A DNA stretch of 61,725 nucleotides from JAAYCI01 sp964370165 (lineage in GTDB: Bacteria; Bacillota; Clostridia; Oscillospirales; Ruminococcaceae), in assembly GCA_964370165.1 (NCBI GenBank), contig CAYJIG010000007.1:1-61725 (forward strand). The letters are read 5' to 3'. The notes beneath the pieces were generated by a model, which was not told the DNA's origin, did not search any database, and saw only the letters and a program-made list of their open reading frames with translations. Each line of letters opens with the position of its first letter. The first letter of the stretch is position 1. A program made the position numbers and the translations under genes. Of the stretch, positions 9,121-17,155 are shown one piece after another.

Positions 9121-9909
9121 GTGGCAGAGCCGGATTCTCGGTACAAATTAGAAAATCCACAAGAGATGCTGGAAAAATATCAAAAGACCGGTGACGCACA
9201 ACTTCGCAACCAGCTTGTGATGCATTATAGCTATATTGCCAAAAGTGTGGCGGTGCAAATGCGTGGTATCACCGGTGGGTATGCGCAAGTGGAAGATGTC
9301 GTGAACGAAGGCATATTGACCATCATGGATTGCCTTGATAGATATACTCCCGATAAAGGGATGAAATTTGAAAACTATGCATATATGCGTGTACGAAACG
9401 GAAACATTGATTTTGTGCGCAAGCAGGACTGGGTGCCACGTCGCGTAAGGCGCACAGCCAGGGAAGTGAGCGAGGCATATAACGCTCTTTCCACAGAACT
9501 GATGCGTGAGCCGACAAATAAAGAATTGGCAACGTATATGGGCGTGTCGGAAAGTGTTATCCAAAAGCACCTAGCAGAGATGAACAGCGGCGCCGTGATC
9601 AGTTTTGAGGAACTGCTACAGGGCGCGATGCCCGGCGGCGCAGAGGTTAGCACATTGCAAGCCTCCGACGAAGATAGCCTACCGGAACGTGGTCTGATGC
9701 AAGCAGAACTACGTGAAGAACTTATAAAAGCTATCGAGGAACTGACAGAAAAAGAACGCATGGTAGTGAGTTTGTATTACTACGAACACCTAAAATTACA
9801 TGAAATTGCCAAGGTGATGGGCGTGTCGGAGTCAAGGATATCACAGACACATTCCAAGGCGATTTTAAAGATGAGCAAACGACTGACACAATATATAAGT
9901 GACGCCTAA
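9121..9909 (+). CDS. sigD: Flagellar RNA polymerase sigma factor SigD (FliA, sigma-28)
   Basis: Sigma factor for late flagellar and chemotaxis genes. Region 2 is visible as EDVVNEGILTIMDCLDRY and MKFENYAYMRVRNGNIDFVR. Region 3 follows, and region 4 holds the helix-turn-helix LKLHEIAKVMGVSESRISQT. Length 262 fits the FliA/SigD family. The GTG start follows GGGGAGG. A sigma-28-type promoter is present in this window at 31540-31566, a probable target. No FlgM anti-sigma gene is seen here. Confidence 0.95.
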   Translation: MAEPDSRYKLENPQEMLEKYQKTGDAQLRNQLVMHYSYIAKSVAVQMRGITGGYAQVEDVVNEGILTIMDCLDRYTPDKGMKFENYAYMRVRNGNIDFVRKQDWVPRRVRRTAREVSEAYNALSTELMREPTNKELATYMGVSESVIQKHLAEMNSGAVISFEELLQGAMPGGAEVSTLQASDEDSLPERGLMQAELREELIKAIEELTEKERMVVSLYYYEHLKLHEIAKVMGVSESRISQTHSKAILKMSKRLTQYISDA

Positions 9910-9959
9910 ACAGTAAGATACGTGTATAGTTTGCGCCTGAATAAGGAAAGGAAATAGCT

Positions 9960-10706
9960 ATGTTACAAGGTTTTTACAGTGCGGCTTCAGGAATGCTGAT
10001 GCAACAAAGGCACCTGAACGTGATCTCGAACAACTTGGCAAACACGCAAACACCGGGATTTCGCTCAAATCAGCTGGTCTCTCAAACATTTGAAGAGACA
10101 TTGCAAGCACGCCTTCAAGGTGGGGTTGCCACCGAGATAGGCACAGCGGAAAGTACCCGAATAGTGTCCGAGGTATCGGACTTATGGACACATGGCGGAA
10201 TAACTGAAACCGGCCGTCCGTTTGACATGGCGCTGCAAGGGTATGGTTTTTTTAACATACAGGCCGAAGACGGAGAAACATACATGACACGCAACGGTAT
10301 GTTTGATTTGGACGAAGAAGGATTCTTGATATTACGTGGTCAAGGCCAGGTGCTGAGCACAGGCGGTGCACCTATCCAAGTGACCATTAGTGATATTTTA
10401 GTAGAGGCCGACGGCACTATTATAAACAGCGAAACCGGCGCAGAGATAGCCCAGCTGATGATAACGGTACCGGCAGATGACGCCGATATGCAGCAAGCAA
10501 GAAATGGTATGTTCACAACGGCGAATGCGGCTGTGGCGGCGGAAAACCCCATGGTGCTGAACGGCGGATATGAAAACAGTAACGTAGATATGATATATCA
10601 GCAGACTGCAATGATTTCTGCCCAGCGTAATTTCTCATCAGCGGCGCAGGCACTGCAGTGGATAGACCAAACATATTCTCATACAGTAAATATTGCTTCT
10701 TTGTAA
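9960..10706 (+). CDS. Flagellar rod/hook-basal body protein (FlgF/FlgG family, FlhO-like)
   Basis: Axial protein of the distal or proximal rod. The N-terminal signature NNLANTQTPGF and a C-terminal coiled region (MISAQRNFSSAAQALQWID) are those of the FlgE/F/G family; both ends form the D0 helices. At 248 residues it is the size of FlgF or FlgG. Position after sigD recalls the flhO-flhP pair of Bacillus. Which of the two tandem genes acts as FlgF and which as FlgG cannot be settled by eye. Confidence 0.88.
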   Translation: MLQGFYSAASGMLMQQRHLNVISNNLANTQTPGFRSNQLVSQTFEETLQARLQGGVATEIGTAESTRIVSEVSDLWTHGGITETGRPFDMALQGYGFFNIQAEDGETYMTRNGMFDLDEEGFLILRGQGQVLSTGGAPIQVTISDILVEADGTIINSETGAEIAQLMITVPADDADMQQARNGMFTTANAAVAAENPMVLNGGYENSNVDMIYQQTAMISAQRNFSSAAQALQWIDQTYSHTVNIASL

Positions 10707-10783
10707 AAAGTGATTTAGACAATAAAACTAAAATGTGAGTAAAACGGCGTTTTCATAAGCTGTTTTGATGTGGAGGCTTTAAT

Positions 10784-11536
10784 ATGAGCATGATAGCTTT
10801 TTATAACGGTGCTTCGGGTATGCATGCCTTTCAAAGTAAGATGAATGTCATTGGTCACAACATGGCCAATGTGCAAACATATGGCTACAAGCCTGGTAGG
10901 GCAGCTTTTGACGAGCTTATTCGCACTAGGATAAACACTAATGTGGAGTCTGAAGTGGATCCGCTGGTAGGTCATGGCGTAAAGCAGGAGTTTGTCGACC
11001 AGATAATGAACCAGGCAGGCCTTGATATGACAATGCGAGAGCTGGACTTTGCACTGACAGGAAGTGGTTTTTTCCAAGTGGAGTATGGCGGTGTGATAGA
11101 ATACACCCGCAATGGCGCATTTGCGTTGTCTATGGAGGGTGATGTGCCGACACTTGTGACAAACGACGGTGCATATGTGCTGGACGAGCAAGGCCAGCGC
11201 ATCACTATTGAGCAAGATGCACAAGGGAACTATATCACAGACGACTTGGTGGAAAAACTGGCGGTGTATCGTTTCCCAAACCAGTGGGGGCTTGTTCCAA
11301 CAAACAACTCACGGTATGTGGTAAGTGAAAATTCAGGCGAGGCAGAACTGGTGGATATGGCGGCCTTACCTGAAAACGACACACTTCAAATTTATCAGGG
11401 CGCGGTTGAGTTTTCAGGCGTAGACATGGGTAACGAAATGGTGGAGATTATAATGGCTCAGCGCGGTTTCCAAATGAACAGCCGTGTGCTGCAAACGGCG
11501 GATGAAATTGCAAACGAGCTTAATAATTTGCGATAG
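10784..11536 (+). CDS. Flagellar rod/hook-basal body protein (FlgG family, FlhP-like)
   Basis: Second axial rod protein in tandem. Its N-terminus has the variant signature HNMANVQTYGYK, and the C-terminus has EIIMAQRGFQMNSRVLQTAD, the classic end of rod and hook proteins. There is a D1-type core between them. It is 250 residues, the size of its neighbour but clearly diverged from it, which suggests distinct roles in the rod. cheC follows 39 nt downstream. Confidence 0.88.
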   Translation: MSMIAFYNGASGMHAFQSKMNVIGHNMANVQTYGYKPGRAAFDELIRTRINTNVESEVDPLVGHGVKQEFVDQIMNQAGLDMTMRELDFALTGSGFFQVEYGGVIEYTRNGAFALSMEGDVPTLVTNDGAYVLDEQGQRITIEQDAQGNYITDDLVEKLAVYRFPNQWGLVPTNNSRYVVSENSGEAELVDMAALPENDTLQIYQGAVEFSGVDMGNEMVEIIMAQRGFQMNSRVLQTADEIANELNNLR

Positions 11537-11575
11537 ATGGATATTTTATTGCGCAGTATAAGGGAGGAAGTCTGA

Positions 11576-12214
11576 ATGGCTCAAACATATGATTACAGTG
11601 ACTTGAATAACATGCATGTGGATATGCTGCGTGAGATTGCTAATATAGGTACAGGCAACGCGGCCACATCCCTTGCGGCTATGCTACAAAAAACTATAAA
11701 TATTCAAGTTCCAAGAGTTAGTTTTCTTGATTACGAGGCAGTAACAGAAAAGCTGGGCGGTCCGGAAACCATGCTTGTGGGCATGATGTTGACATTGGAT
11801 ATGGATGTTTCGGGCATGCTGATGTTTTTAATGCAAGAAGAGTTTGCCCATATGGTACTAAACAACCTTTTGGGCCAAAGTTTTGAAAACTTTGCAGAAG
11901 TAGACGAGATGAGTATGTCTGCAATGCAGGAAATAGGCAATATAATGGCAGCGTCATACGTGAATGCAATCAGCCAAATTACCGGACTCACAATAAACAT
12001 TTCACCTCCGGATATAACAGTGGATATGGTAGGCTCTATTTTATCTGTGCCGGCAATTCACTTTGCAGATATTTCCGATAAGGTAATTTATATCGAAGAT
12101 GAGTTTGGCGGCGATGACGGTGCCGGTGGAGTACAAGACTCTAGCAATATTTTGCTTATTCCGGACGTGGAATCCTTAGAAAAGATACTGGAGAGATTAG
12201 GGGCTGGGTTATGA
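11576..12214 (+). CDS. cheC: CheY-P phosphatase CheC
   Basis: Chemotaxis phosphatase that removes phosphate from CheY and binds CheD. Two active-site helices are visible, each with the D/S-x3-E-x2-N pattern: DMLREIAN near the N-terminus and SAMQEIGN near residue 120. So both sites look intact. Length 212 is normal. The stop overlaps the cheD start by 4 nt (ATGA), which suggests coupled translation of the CheC-CheD partners. Confidence 0.95.
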   Translation: MAQTYDYSDLNNMHVDMLREIANIGTGNAATSLAAMLQKTINIQVPRVSFLDYEAVTEKLGGPETMLVGMMLTLDMDVSGMLMFLMQEEFAHMVLNNLLGQSFENFAEVDEMSMSAMQEIGNIMAASYVNAISQITGLTINISPPDITVDMVGSILSVPAIHFADISDKVIYIEDEFGGDDGAGGVQDSSNILLIPDVESLEKILERLGAGL

Positions 12215-12693
12215 GCAATATCACCATAGGGATATCAGATTTAAATGTTGCAAAACCACCAAATATTTTGATCACATACGCGCTAGGTTCTTGTGTAGGA
12301 ATTTGTTTATACGATCCGGCAGTGAATGTATCAGGACTTTCTCATATTTTGTTGCCTTATACTGAGCAAATACAGGGCAACCCTACACCAATGAGATTTG
12401 CAAACACTGCTATTCCGATGTTGATACAAAAAATGCAGATTATGGGCGCTAGACCCACACAGCTGAAGGCGAAAATCGCCGGCGGCGCCCAGATGTTTGC
12501 TTCAAGTGGCAATACATCCATTGCAAACATAGGCGCACGGAATGTTGCGGCGGTGAAAGAAGTGTTGCAGCAGCTTAGGATTCCCATACTGGCGGAAGAC
12601 ACAGGAGCAAACTACGGTCGCACTCTTTTATTTGATGCAAGTGATTATTCAATGATTATTCGTTCGCCCAAACGTGCCGAGGTGAAGTTTTAG
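12211..12693 (+). CDS. cheD: Chemoreceptor glutamine deamidase CheD
   Basis: Deamidates receptor glutamines and takes part in CheC-dependent adaptation. The catalytic Cys is in YALGSCVGIC, the His in SGLSHILLP and the Thr/Gly loop in KIAGGAQMF. Length 160 is normal. The start overlaps cheC. No cheA, cheW, cheB or cheR lies in this window, so the rest of the pathway must be elsewhere. Confidence 0.95.
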   Translation: MSNITIGISDLNVAKPPNILITYALGSCVGICLYDPAVNVSGLSHILLPYTEQIQGNPTPMRFANTAIPMLIQKMQIMGARPTQLKAKIAGGAQMFASSGNTSIANIGARNVAAVKEVLQQLRIPILAEDTGANYGRTLLFDASDYSMIIRSPKRAEVKF

Positions 12694-12756
12694 GTGTAGT
12701 AGCTTGCACGTGTGGTAACGAGGCAACCCGAGTATTATATTGGGAGGTGTATTTGC

Positions 12757-14172
12757 TTGGAAGAAAACACAGTGACCGCTACCGAAAACAAAGAAGTGCA
12801 ACCTATTGACGCTAATGTACAGATATTTTTAAGCCAAGACCTAATGATGGCCGAGGCCGAAGTTACGCCGCCTGAAAATGGTGGTGCAGATATTACGGTA
12901 GAAAAAATCAAAGAAGCGCTTGAAAAGTCGGGTGTTGTTTTTGGTGTAGAAGATGACACTTTAGATGAGCTGGCAATACCACTATATAACAAACGTTTGG
13001 TGGTAGCAAAGGGAACACCTGCACAAGACGGCCAAGATGGCACATGCACCGAGTGTTTCAGCCGAGAAATAGAGACACATTACAATGAACGTGCCGATGG
13101 CTCGATGGACTATAAAGAACTGGGCCTAATTAGAGATGTAAAAAAAGGTACAGTGATATGTGAAATCACCCCACCTGTCATGGGCGTGAATGGAACAAAT
13201 GTCAAAGGAAAAACACTGAAAGCACGAAATGGTGTGAGAGCAACTATCCCAATCGGCGAGAATATTGGGCTAAATGAAGATCAAACTAAAGCTGTTGCAA
13301 AGCTCGAAGGAAATGTAGTATTTCGAAGCAATCATTTCTCGATTGAAACTATTTATCGCGTGCAGAACGTGGATTATGAAGTTGGTAATATTCATTTTTC
13401 AGGTGATGTGGACGTAAGCGGAGATGTTCATGACGGATTCGAGATTCATGCCGGCGGCAGAGTTGTGTTGCATGGCCAAATAGGTGCCGCCATCATCAAG
13501 GCAAACGATATCATCATCGATAGTGGCATCAATGGAACCGGAAAAGCCGTTTTGGAAGCACAAGGTGATATTAAAGCAGGATTTATTGAAAATTGTCAGG
13601 TGCATGTACAGGGAGACCTGAAATCAGGCTCAATTGTCAATTCAAAAGTCGAATGTGGCGGCCATGTAGAGGTTACAACCGATAAAGGCATCATTTGTGG
13701 TGGCAGTGTGGTAGCTTTTTCTTCGGTGAAAGCCAAAGTAGTAGGAAACGAATCTAACACACATACCACTATTATACTGGGTTTAATACCACAACTGATT
13801 GAAGATAAGAAAAATTTGATAGCCCAGCTGGATAAAATTAATACTCATATTGAAGAGCTGAACAAAAACACAGCATACATCCAAAAGCTGGTAGATGATG
13901 GAAGACCTGTCCCGGAAGACAGGCTAAAGATGCTGAAACGTGCACAGATACAAGTGCCGATGAGTGAAAAGAAAAAAGAACAGCTGGAAAAAAAGATTAT
14001 AGAGTTGGAAGAGAAAATGGACGAGGGCAGCGGCGCCACACTGACAGCCGATATTATTTACCCACCCACCAAAGTAACTATTGGCAGGGTGTCTGATGTA
14101 CTTCATGAAACAAGGAACCATTGTAGAGTGTACAAAAATAAAGAAGGTGACGTCACTTTTGGCACGGCATAA
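12757..14172 (+). CDS. DUF342 / FapA-like polymer-forming protein
   Basis: Cytoplasmic protein of the DUF342 family, often last in clostridial flagellar operons and named flagellar assembly protein A. An N-terminal domain to about residue 185 is followed by a right-handed beta-helix (repeats such as VDVSGDVHDGFEIHAGGRVV) and a C-terminal coiled coil around residues 350-430. The TTG at 12757 is preferred because GGAGG (12743-12747) precedes it by 9 nt; an open frame extends upstream to 12712 but has no ribosome site. Its exact role in motility is not established. Confidence 0.85.
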   Translation: MEENTVTATENKEVQPIDANVQIFLSQDLMMAEAEVTPPENGGADITVEKIKEALEKSGVVFGVEDDTLDELAIPLYNKRLVVAKGTPAQDGQDGTCTECFSREIETHYNERADGSMDYKELGLIRDVKKGTVICEITPPVMGVNGTNVKGKTLKARNGVRATIPIGENIGLNEDQTKAVAKLEGNVVFRSNHFSIETIYRVQNVDYEVGNIHFSGDVDVSGDVHDGFEIHAGGRVVLHGQIGAAIIKANDIIIDSGINGTGKAVLEAQGDIKAGFIENCQVHVQGDLKSGSIVNSKVECGGHVEVTTDKGIICGGSVVAFSSVKAKVVGNESNTHTTIILGLIPQLIEDKKNLIAQLDKINTHIEELNKNTAYIQKLVDDGRPVPEDRLKMLKRAQIQVPMSEKKKEQLEKKIIELEEKMDEGSGATLTADIIYPPTKVTIGRVSDVLHETRNHCRVYKNKEGDVTFGTA

Positions 14173-14190
14173 ATTTTTAAAATAGTAAAA

Positions 14191-14222
14191 TCCCTACAGT
14201 AACATTACTGTAGGGATTTTTT
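14191..14222 (+). terminator. Intrinsic terminator ending the flagellar operon
   Basis: A 12-bp perfect stem, TCCCTACAGTAA (14191-14202) with its complement (14205-14216), is followed by a run of six T. It lies 18 nt after the DUF342 gene and before converging minus-strand genes. Confidence 0.93.
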
Positions 14223-14249
14223 GCGTGAAAAAATACACTTTGGATAAAA

Positions 14250-14408
14250 TTATGCCATACGATATTCTAAGTTTTCGTAGATGATTTTACTTCCTATCTC
14301 GATTTCACCGGGCAGAAAGAAAAGAGCAACGGTGTTTTCGCCGTTTTTTCCGATAAGTATGGCGTAATCACCTGAAATATCTTTTACTATGTATTCGGAT
14401 GTTTCCAA
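14250..14408 (-). CDS. Small conserved-looking protein downstream of typA (DUF3006-like)
   Basis: A 52-codon reading frame with a TTG start at 14408 and an AAAGGAAGAA ribosome site just before it. It is on the same strand as typA, whose stop is 37 nt upstream. The product begins with ETSEYIVKDISGDYAILIG and continues to a LPGEIEIGSKIIYENLEY stretch. The layout (V/I-DxxxGDYAxL, then LP and a glycine before a basic/acidic end) resembles small DUF3006 proteins, though this is from memory. Ribosome site, codon use and protein-like composition support it. The function is unknown. Confidence 0.62.
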   Translation of the reverse strand: METSEYIVKDISGDYAILIGKNGENTVALFFLPGEIEIGSKIIYENLEYRMA

Positions 14409-14445
14409 TATTGTTCTTCCTTTCAGTGTGAATTTTAAACAGGTA

Positions 14446-16269
14446 TTATTTTTTGGATTTAGTGCTTTTCATGCGAAGGTCGTGCTGTAATATCTTCTTA
14501 CGAATACGAATAGTTTCGGGAGTAACTTCCACCAGCTCGTCTTCACGGATAAACTCCAGCGCTTCCTCAAGGCTCATGCGTACGGGCGTGACAAGGCGTA
14601 AAGCGTCGTCGCTACCGGAAGCACGCACGTTTGAAAGATGCTTTGTTTTGCATACATTAACGGTGATATCTTCTGCTTTTGGTGAGAAGCCTACAATCAT
14701 TCCGGCGTATACTTTTTCTCCGGCGCCGATAATAAGGCGTCCGCGATCTTGAGCGGCATACAGGCCGTATGCCACGGCAGTACCTGTTTCGTAGCTGATA
14801 AGACTACCTGTGCCACGTTTTGGCAGCTCGCCTTTGAAGGGTGAATACCCATCAAAAATGGTGTTAAGGATACCCTCGCCATGCGTGTCTGTCAAAAACT
14901 CGCTACGATATCCAAAAAGACCACGGCTGGGAATTTTGAACTCGATACGCATTCTCTCACCAAGTGGTGACATCTGCACCATTTCGCCTTTGCGTGAGCC
15001 CAGTTTTTGAATAACTGCACCTTGATATTCTGTAGGTACGTCAATAACCACGTGTTCCATAGGCTCTGTGGGCTCGCCGTTTTCTTCACGTAGCAGTACT
15101 TTTGGTGGAGACACCTGGAACTCATACCCCTCACGACGCATAGTTTCAATCAAGATGGAAAGATGCATCTCGCCACGACCCATCACACAGAATGAATCAG
15201 TTGTGGTGGAATCTTCTACACGTAGCGCCACGTCTTTAAGTAGCTCTTTATGTAAACGATCGCGAATTTGACGACTAGTGACAAACTTACCTTCTTTGCC
15301 CGCAAACGGGGAATCGTTTACAGCAAATGTCATTTCTACCGTAGGGTCGGTGATTTTCAAGAAAGGCAATGGGGTAGTGTCTGTGCCGGTGGCACAAAGT
15401 GTGTTGCCAATGTTTATATCTTCAAGCCCTGAAAAAGCTACAATATCGCCTGCTTTTGCTTCTTCTACAGCGGTACGCCCAACACCGTCAAAGCTGTAAA
15501 GCGCGGTGATACGTCCTTTAGTCTGTAAAGTGTTGTCGTTCCAGTCACACACCACCACGTCCATGTTTTGGCGAATAACACCGCTTTCAACACGTCCGAT
15601 GCCGATGCGGCCTACGTATTCGTTATAGTCTACGCTGGAGCATAGCATGGAAAATGGTACCTCGGAATCACCGACAGGCGGTTTCACATACTCAAGCATA
15701 GTGTCGAAAAGAGGACGGAAATCGGTACCGGGTGCGTCGGGAGAATAGCTGGCGGTTCCTTCTCTGCCCGAGGTGAACACCATGGGGGAGTCCAGCTGCT
15801 CGTCGGAAGCGTTAAGGTCCATCAAAAGTAGCAATATTTCATCCACCACTTCTTTGATACGTGCGTCCGGCCTATCAATTTTATTTACAACAATAACAAC
15901 AGATAAATCCTGCGCCAATGCTTTTTCCAGCACGAATCTTGTTTGAGGCATGGGGCCTTCGGCGGCATCTACCAGTAAAAGCACGCCGCTAACCATTTTC
16001 AGTACACGTTCTACCTCGCCGCCAAAATCAGCATGGCCGGGAGTATCGATGATGTTGATTTTCACATCATTATATGTACAGCTGGCATTTTTTGCCAAAA
16101 TAGTGATACCACGTTCTCTTTCCAAATCACCGGAATCCATCACACGCTCGGCCACTTGCTGGTTGTCGCGGAATGTACCGCTTTGTTTTAGCATTTCATC
16201 CACAAGGGTGGTTTTACCATGGTCAACGTGGGCAATAATAGCGACATTCCGTAAATCGTTTCTTTTCAT
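14446..16269 (-). CDS. typA: Translational GTPase TypA/BipA
   Basis: Ribosome-associated GTPase related to EF-G, needed for ribosome assembly and stress or cold adaptation. G1 is AHVDHGKTTLV (residues 13-23), G3 is DTPGHADFGGEV and G4 is NKID. The EF-G-like domains and the BipA-specific C-terminus follow, for 607 residues in all. The ATG at 16269 follows AAGAGGA; an in-frame extension to 16365 would run through the leader hairpin and the promoter, so it is rejected. The leader carries a terminator-like hairpin (16290-16313). Confidence 0.97.
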   Translation of the reverse strand: MKRNDLRNVAIIAHVDHGKTTLVDEMLKQSGTFRDNQQVAERVMDSGDLERERGITILAKNASCTYNDVKINIIDTPGHADFGGEVERVLKMVSGVLLLVDAAEGPMPQTRFVLEKALAQDLSVVIVVNKIDRPDARIKEVVDEILLLLMDLNASDEQLDSPMVFTSGREGTASYSPDAPGTDFRPLFDTMLEYVKPPVGDSEVPFSMLCSSVDYNEYVGRIGIGRVESGVIRQNMDVVVCDWNDNTLQTKGRITALYSFDGVGRTAVEEAKAGDIVAFSGLEDINIGNTLCATGTDTTPLPFLKITDPTVEMTFAVNDSPFAGKEGKFVTSRQIRDRLHKELLKDVALRVEDSTTTDSFCVMGRGEMHLSILIETMRREGYEFQVSPPKVLLREENGEPTEPMEHVVIDVPTEYQGAVIQKLGSRKGEMVQMSPLGERMRIEFKIPSRGLFGYRSEFLTDTHGEGILNTIFDGYSPFKGELPKRGTGSLISYETGTAVAYGLYAAQDRGRLIIGAGEKVYAGMIVGFSPKAEDITVNVCKTKHLSNVRASGSDDALRLVTPVRMSLEEALEFIREDELVEVTPETIRIRKKILQHDLRMKSTKSKK

Positions 16270-16289
16270 AAATCCTCTTTCTTCTACAT

Positions 16290-16313
16290 AAAAAAGTAGC
16301 GCAACCGCGCCAC
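16290..16313 (-). terminator. Attenuator-like hairpin in the typA leader
   Basis: On the minus strand GTGGCGC and GCGCTAC pair (7 bp, one G-U) across a 4-nt loop, followed by six T. It lies about 20 nt before the typA start, downstream of a good promoter. Just upstream, CCAC and AACC segments could pair instead with GTGG and GGTT and so block the terminator. This is consistent with transcription attenuation of typA. Confidence 0.6.
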
Positions 16314-16353
16314 AATTTGGGTGGTTAACTGAAAATGGCAATAAGCCTATACT

Positions 16354-16382
16354 AGTATACTGCATTTGTCATGGCTATGCAA
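16354..16382 (-). promoter_or_regulatory. Putative sigma-A promoter of typA
   Basis: On the minus strand TTGCAT, a 17-nt spacer and TATACT. Transcription would start near 16347 and give a leader of about 78 nt. Confidence 0.65.
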
Positions 16383-16419
16383 TGGAAAAGTTGTAAAATA
16401 ACAAAAAATATATCATATT

Positions 16420-16469
16420 AAACACAAAAAAACACGGATGGCGGGTGGAGATACCCGAGCCATCCGTGT
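16420..16469 (-). terminator. Intrinsic terminator after the fab operon
   Basis: An 11-bp perfect stem (16432-16442 with 16459-16469) carries an inner GGGT/ACCC helix. On the minus strand it is followed by a T-rich run (16420-16431). It would end transcripts arriving from fabZ and the inverted-repeat element. Confidence 0.75.
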
Positions 16470-16470
16470 A

Positions 16471-16681
16471 GCTAAACCGATGTAATACGAACCCGCCTAT
16501 TTTTGGTAAATTTATGTGCTATACGCCGTTATCCTCGCTTGCAATACAAAAAGTATTACGTCCTCGTTTGCCTTGTCTTGCACAAACAAAAGTCCTACAG
16601 GCAAGGAAGTGTGGCGCCGTAAGGCTGTCGCCTTACAAGACACATTGAATAAAAAACGGGTTCGGATTGCATCGGTTTGGC
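16471..16681. other. 211-bp element with 25-nt terminal inverted repeats (structured RNA or MITE)
   Basis: The ends 16471-16495 and 16657-16681 pair over 25 positions with one mismatch and two G-U pairs if read as plus-strand RNA, or three mismatches as minus-strand RNA. Inside are a perfect 7-bp hairpin (16619-16636, GTAAGGC stem), a smaller hairpin near 16550 and two further complementary segments that would form a pseudoknot-like arrangement. The element is flanked by TA on both sides (16469-16470 and 16682-16683). It contains no credible gene. Two explanations fit: a structured noncoding RNA of about 210 nt (a 6S-like RNA is one possibility) or a MITE with TA target duplication. Confidence 0.55.
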
Positions 16682-16704
16682 TAAGGAAAGGAAAGTAAAA
16701 GGCA

Positions 16705-17133
16705 TTATTTAGGTGTTTTCACCAAGGCAAAGCTGAAATCGGCCCGTACCACGGTTTTGCCGTCCACACTACCTTCGCCTTGTGCAAAGTAGAATGGAGC
16801 TTTTTCGCGAGTGATTTTACAACGAGTGGAAAACACATCGCCCGGGGTAACAGGTTTTCTGAATTTTACTTTATCCAGGCCGGTGAAAAAAGGAGTGAAG
16901 TCTGGGTCTGCGGCACTTTGGCCTAACAAAACACAGCATGTCTGTGCCAATATTTCGCACTGAATAACACCCGGAACTACGGGATTGCCGGGGAAATGTC
17001 CCTGCAAAAACCATTCATCGCCACGCACGGTGTAGCTGCCGCAGGCATAACCTTCGTCGTCTAGGCTTACTTCGTCTAAAAGCAGCATAGGCTCCCTGTG
17101 CGGAAGTATCTTTTTGATTTCTTCTTTGTTCAT
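16705..17133 (-). CDS. fabZ: 3-hydroxyacyl-ACP dehydratase FabZ
   Basis: Removes water from 3-hydroxyacyl-ACP to give trans-2-enoyl-ACP in fatty acid elongation. The catalytic His is in ILPHREPMLLLDEV and the catalytic Glu in GVIQCEIL, within the hot-dog fold signature HFPGNPVVPG. Length is 142 residues from the ATG at 17133, which has AAGGAG at good spacing; the GTG two codons upstream overlaps that site. It is the last gene of the fab operon, 16 nt after fabF. Confidence 0.96.
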   Translation of the reverse strand: MNKEEIKKILPHREPMLLLDEVSLDDEGYACGSYTVRGDEWFLQGHFPGNPVVPGVIQCEILAQTCCVLLGQSAADPDFTPFFTGLDKVKFRKPVTPGDVFSTRCKITREKAPFYFAQGEGSVDGKTVVRADFSFALVKTPK

Positions 17134-17155
17134 GAGCACTCCTTGTTGTTATAGC

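Noticed and set aside
12712..12756. Upstream start for the DUF342 gene, adding 15 residues
   Set aside because: It has no ribosome site, whereas the TTG at 12757 has GGAGG at 9 nt.
14047..14054. GCCGATAT, a perfect sigma-D -10 element
   Set aside because: It lies inside the DUF342 gene and has no TAAA 15 nt upstream.
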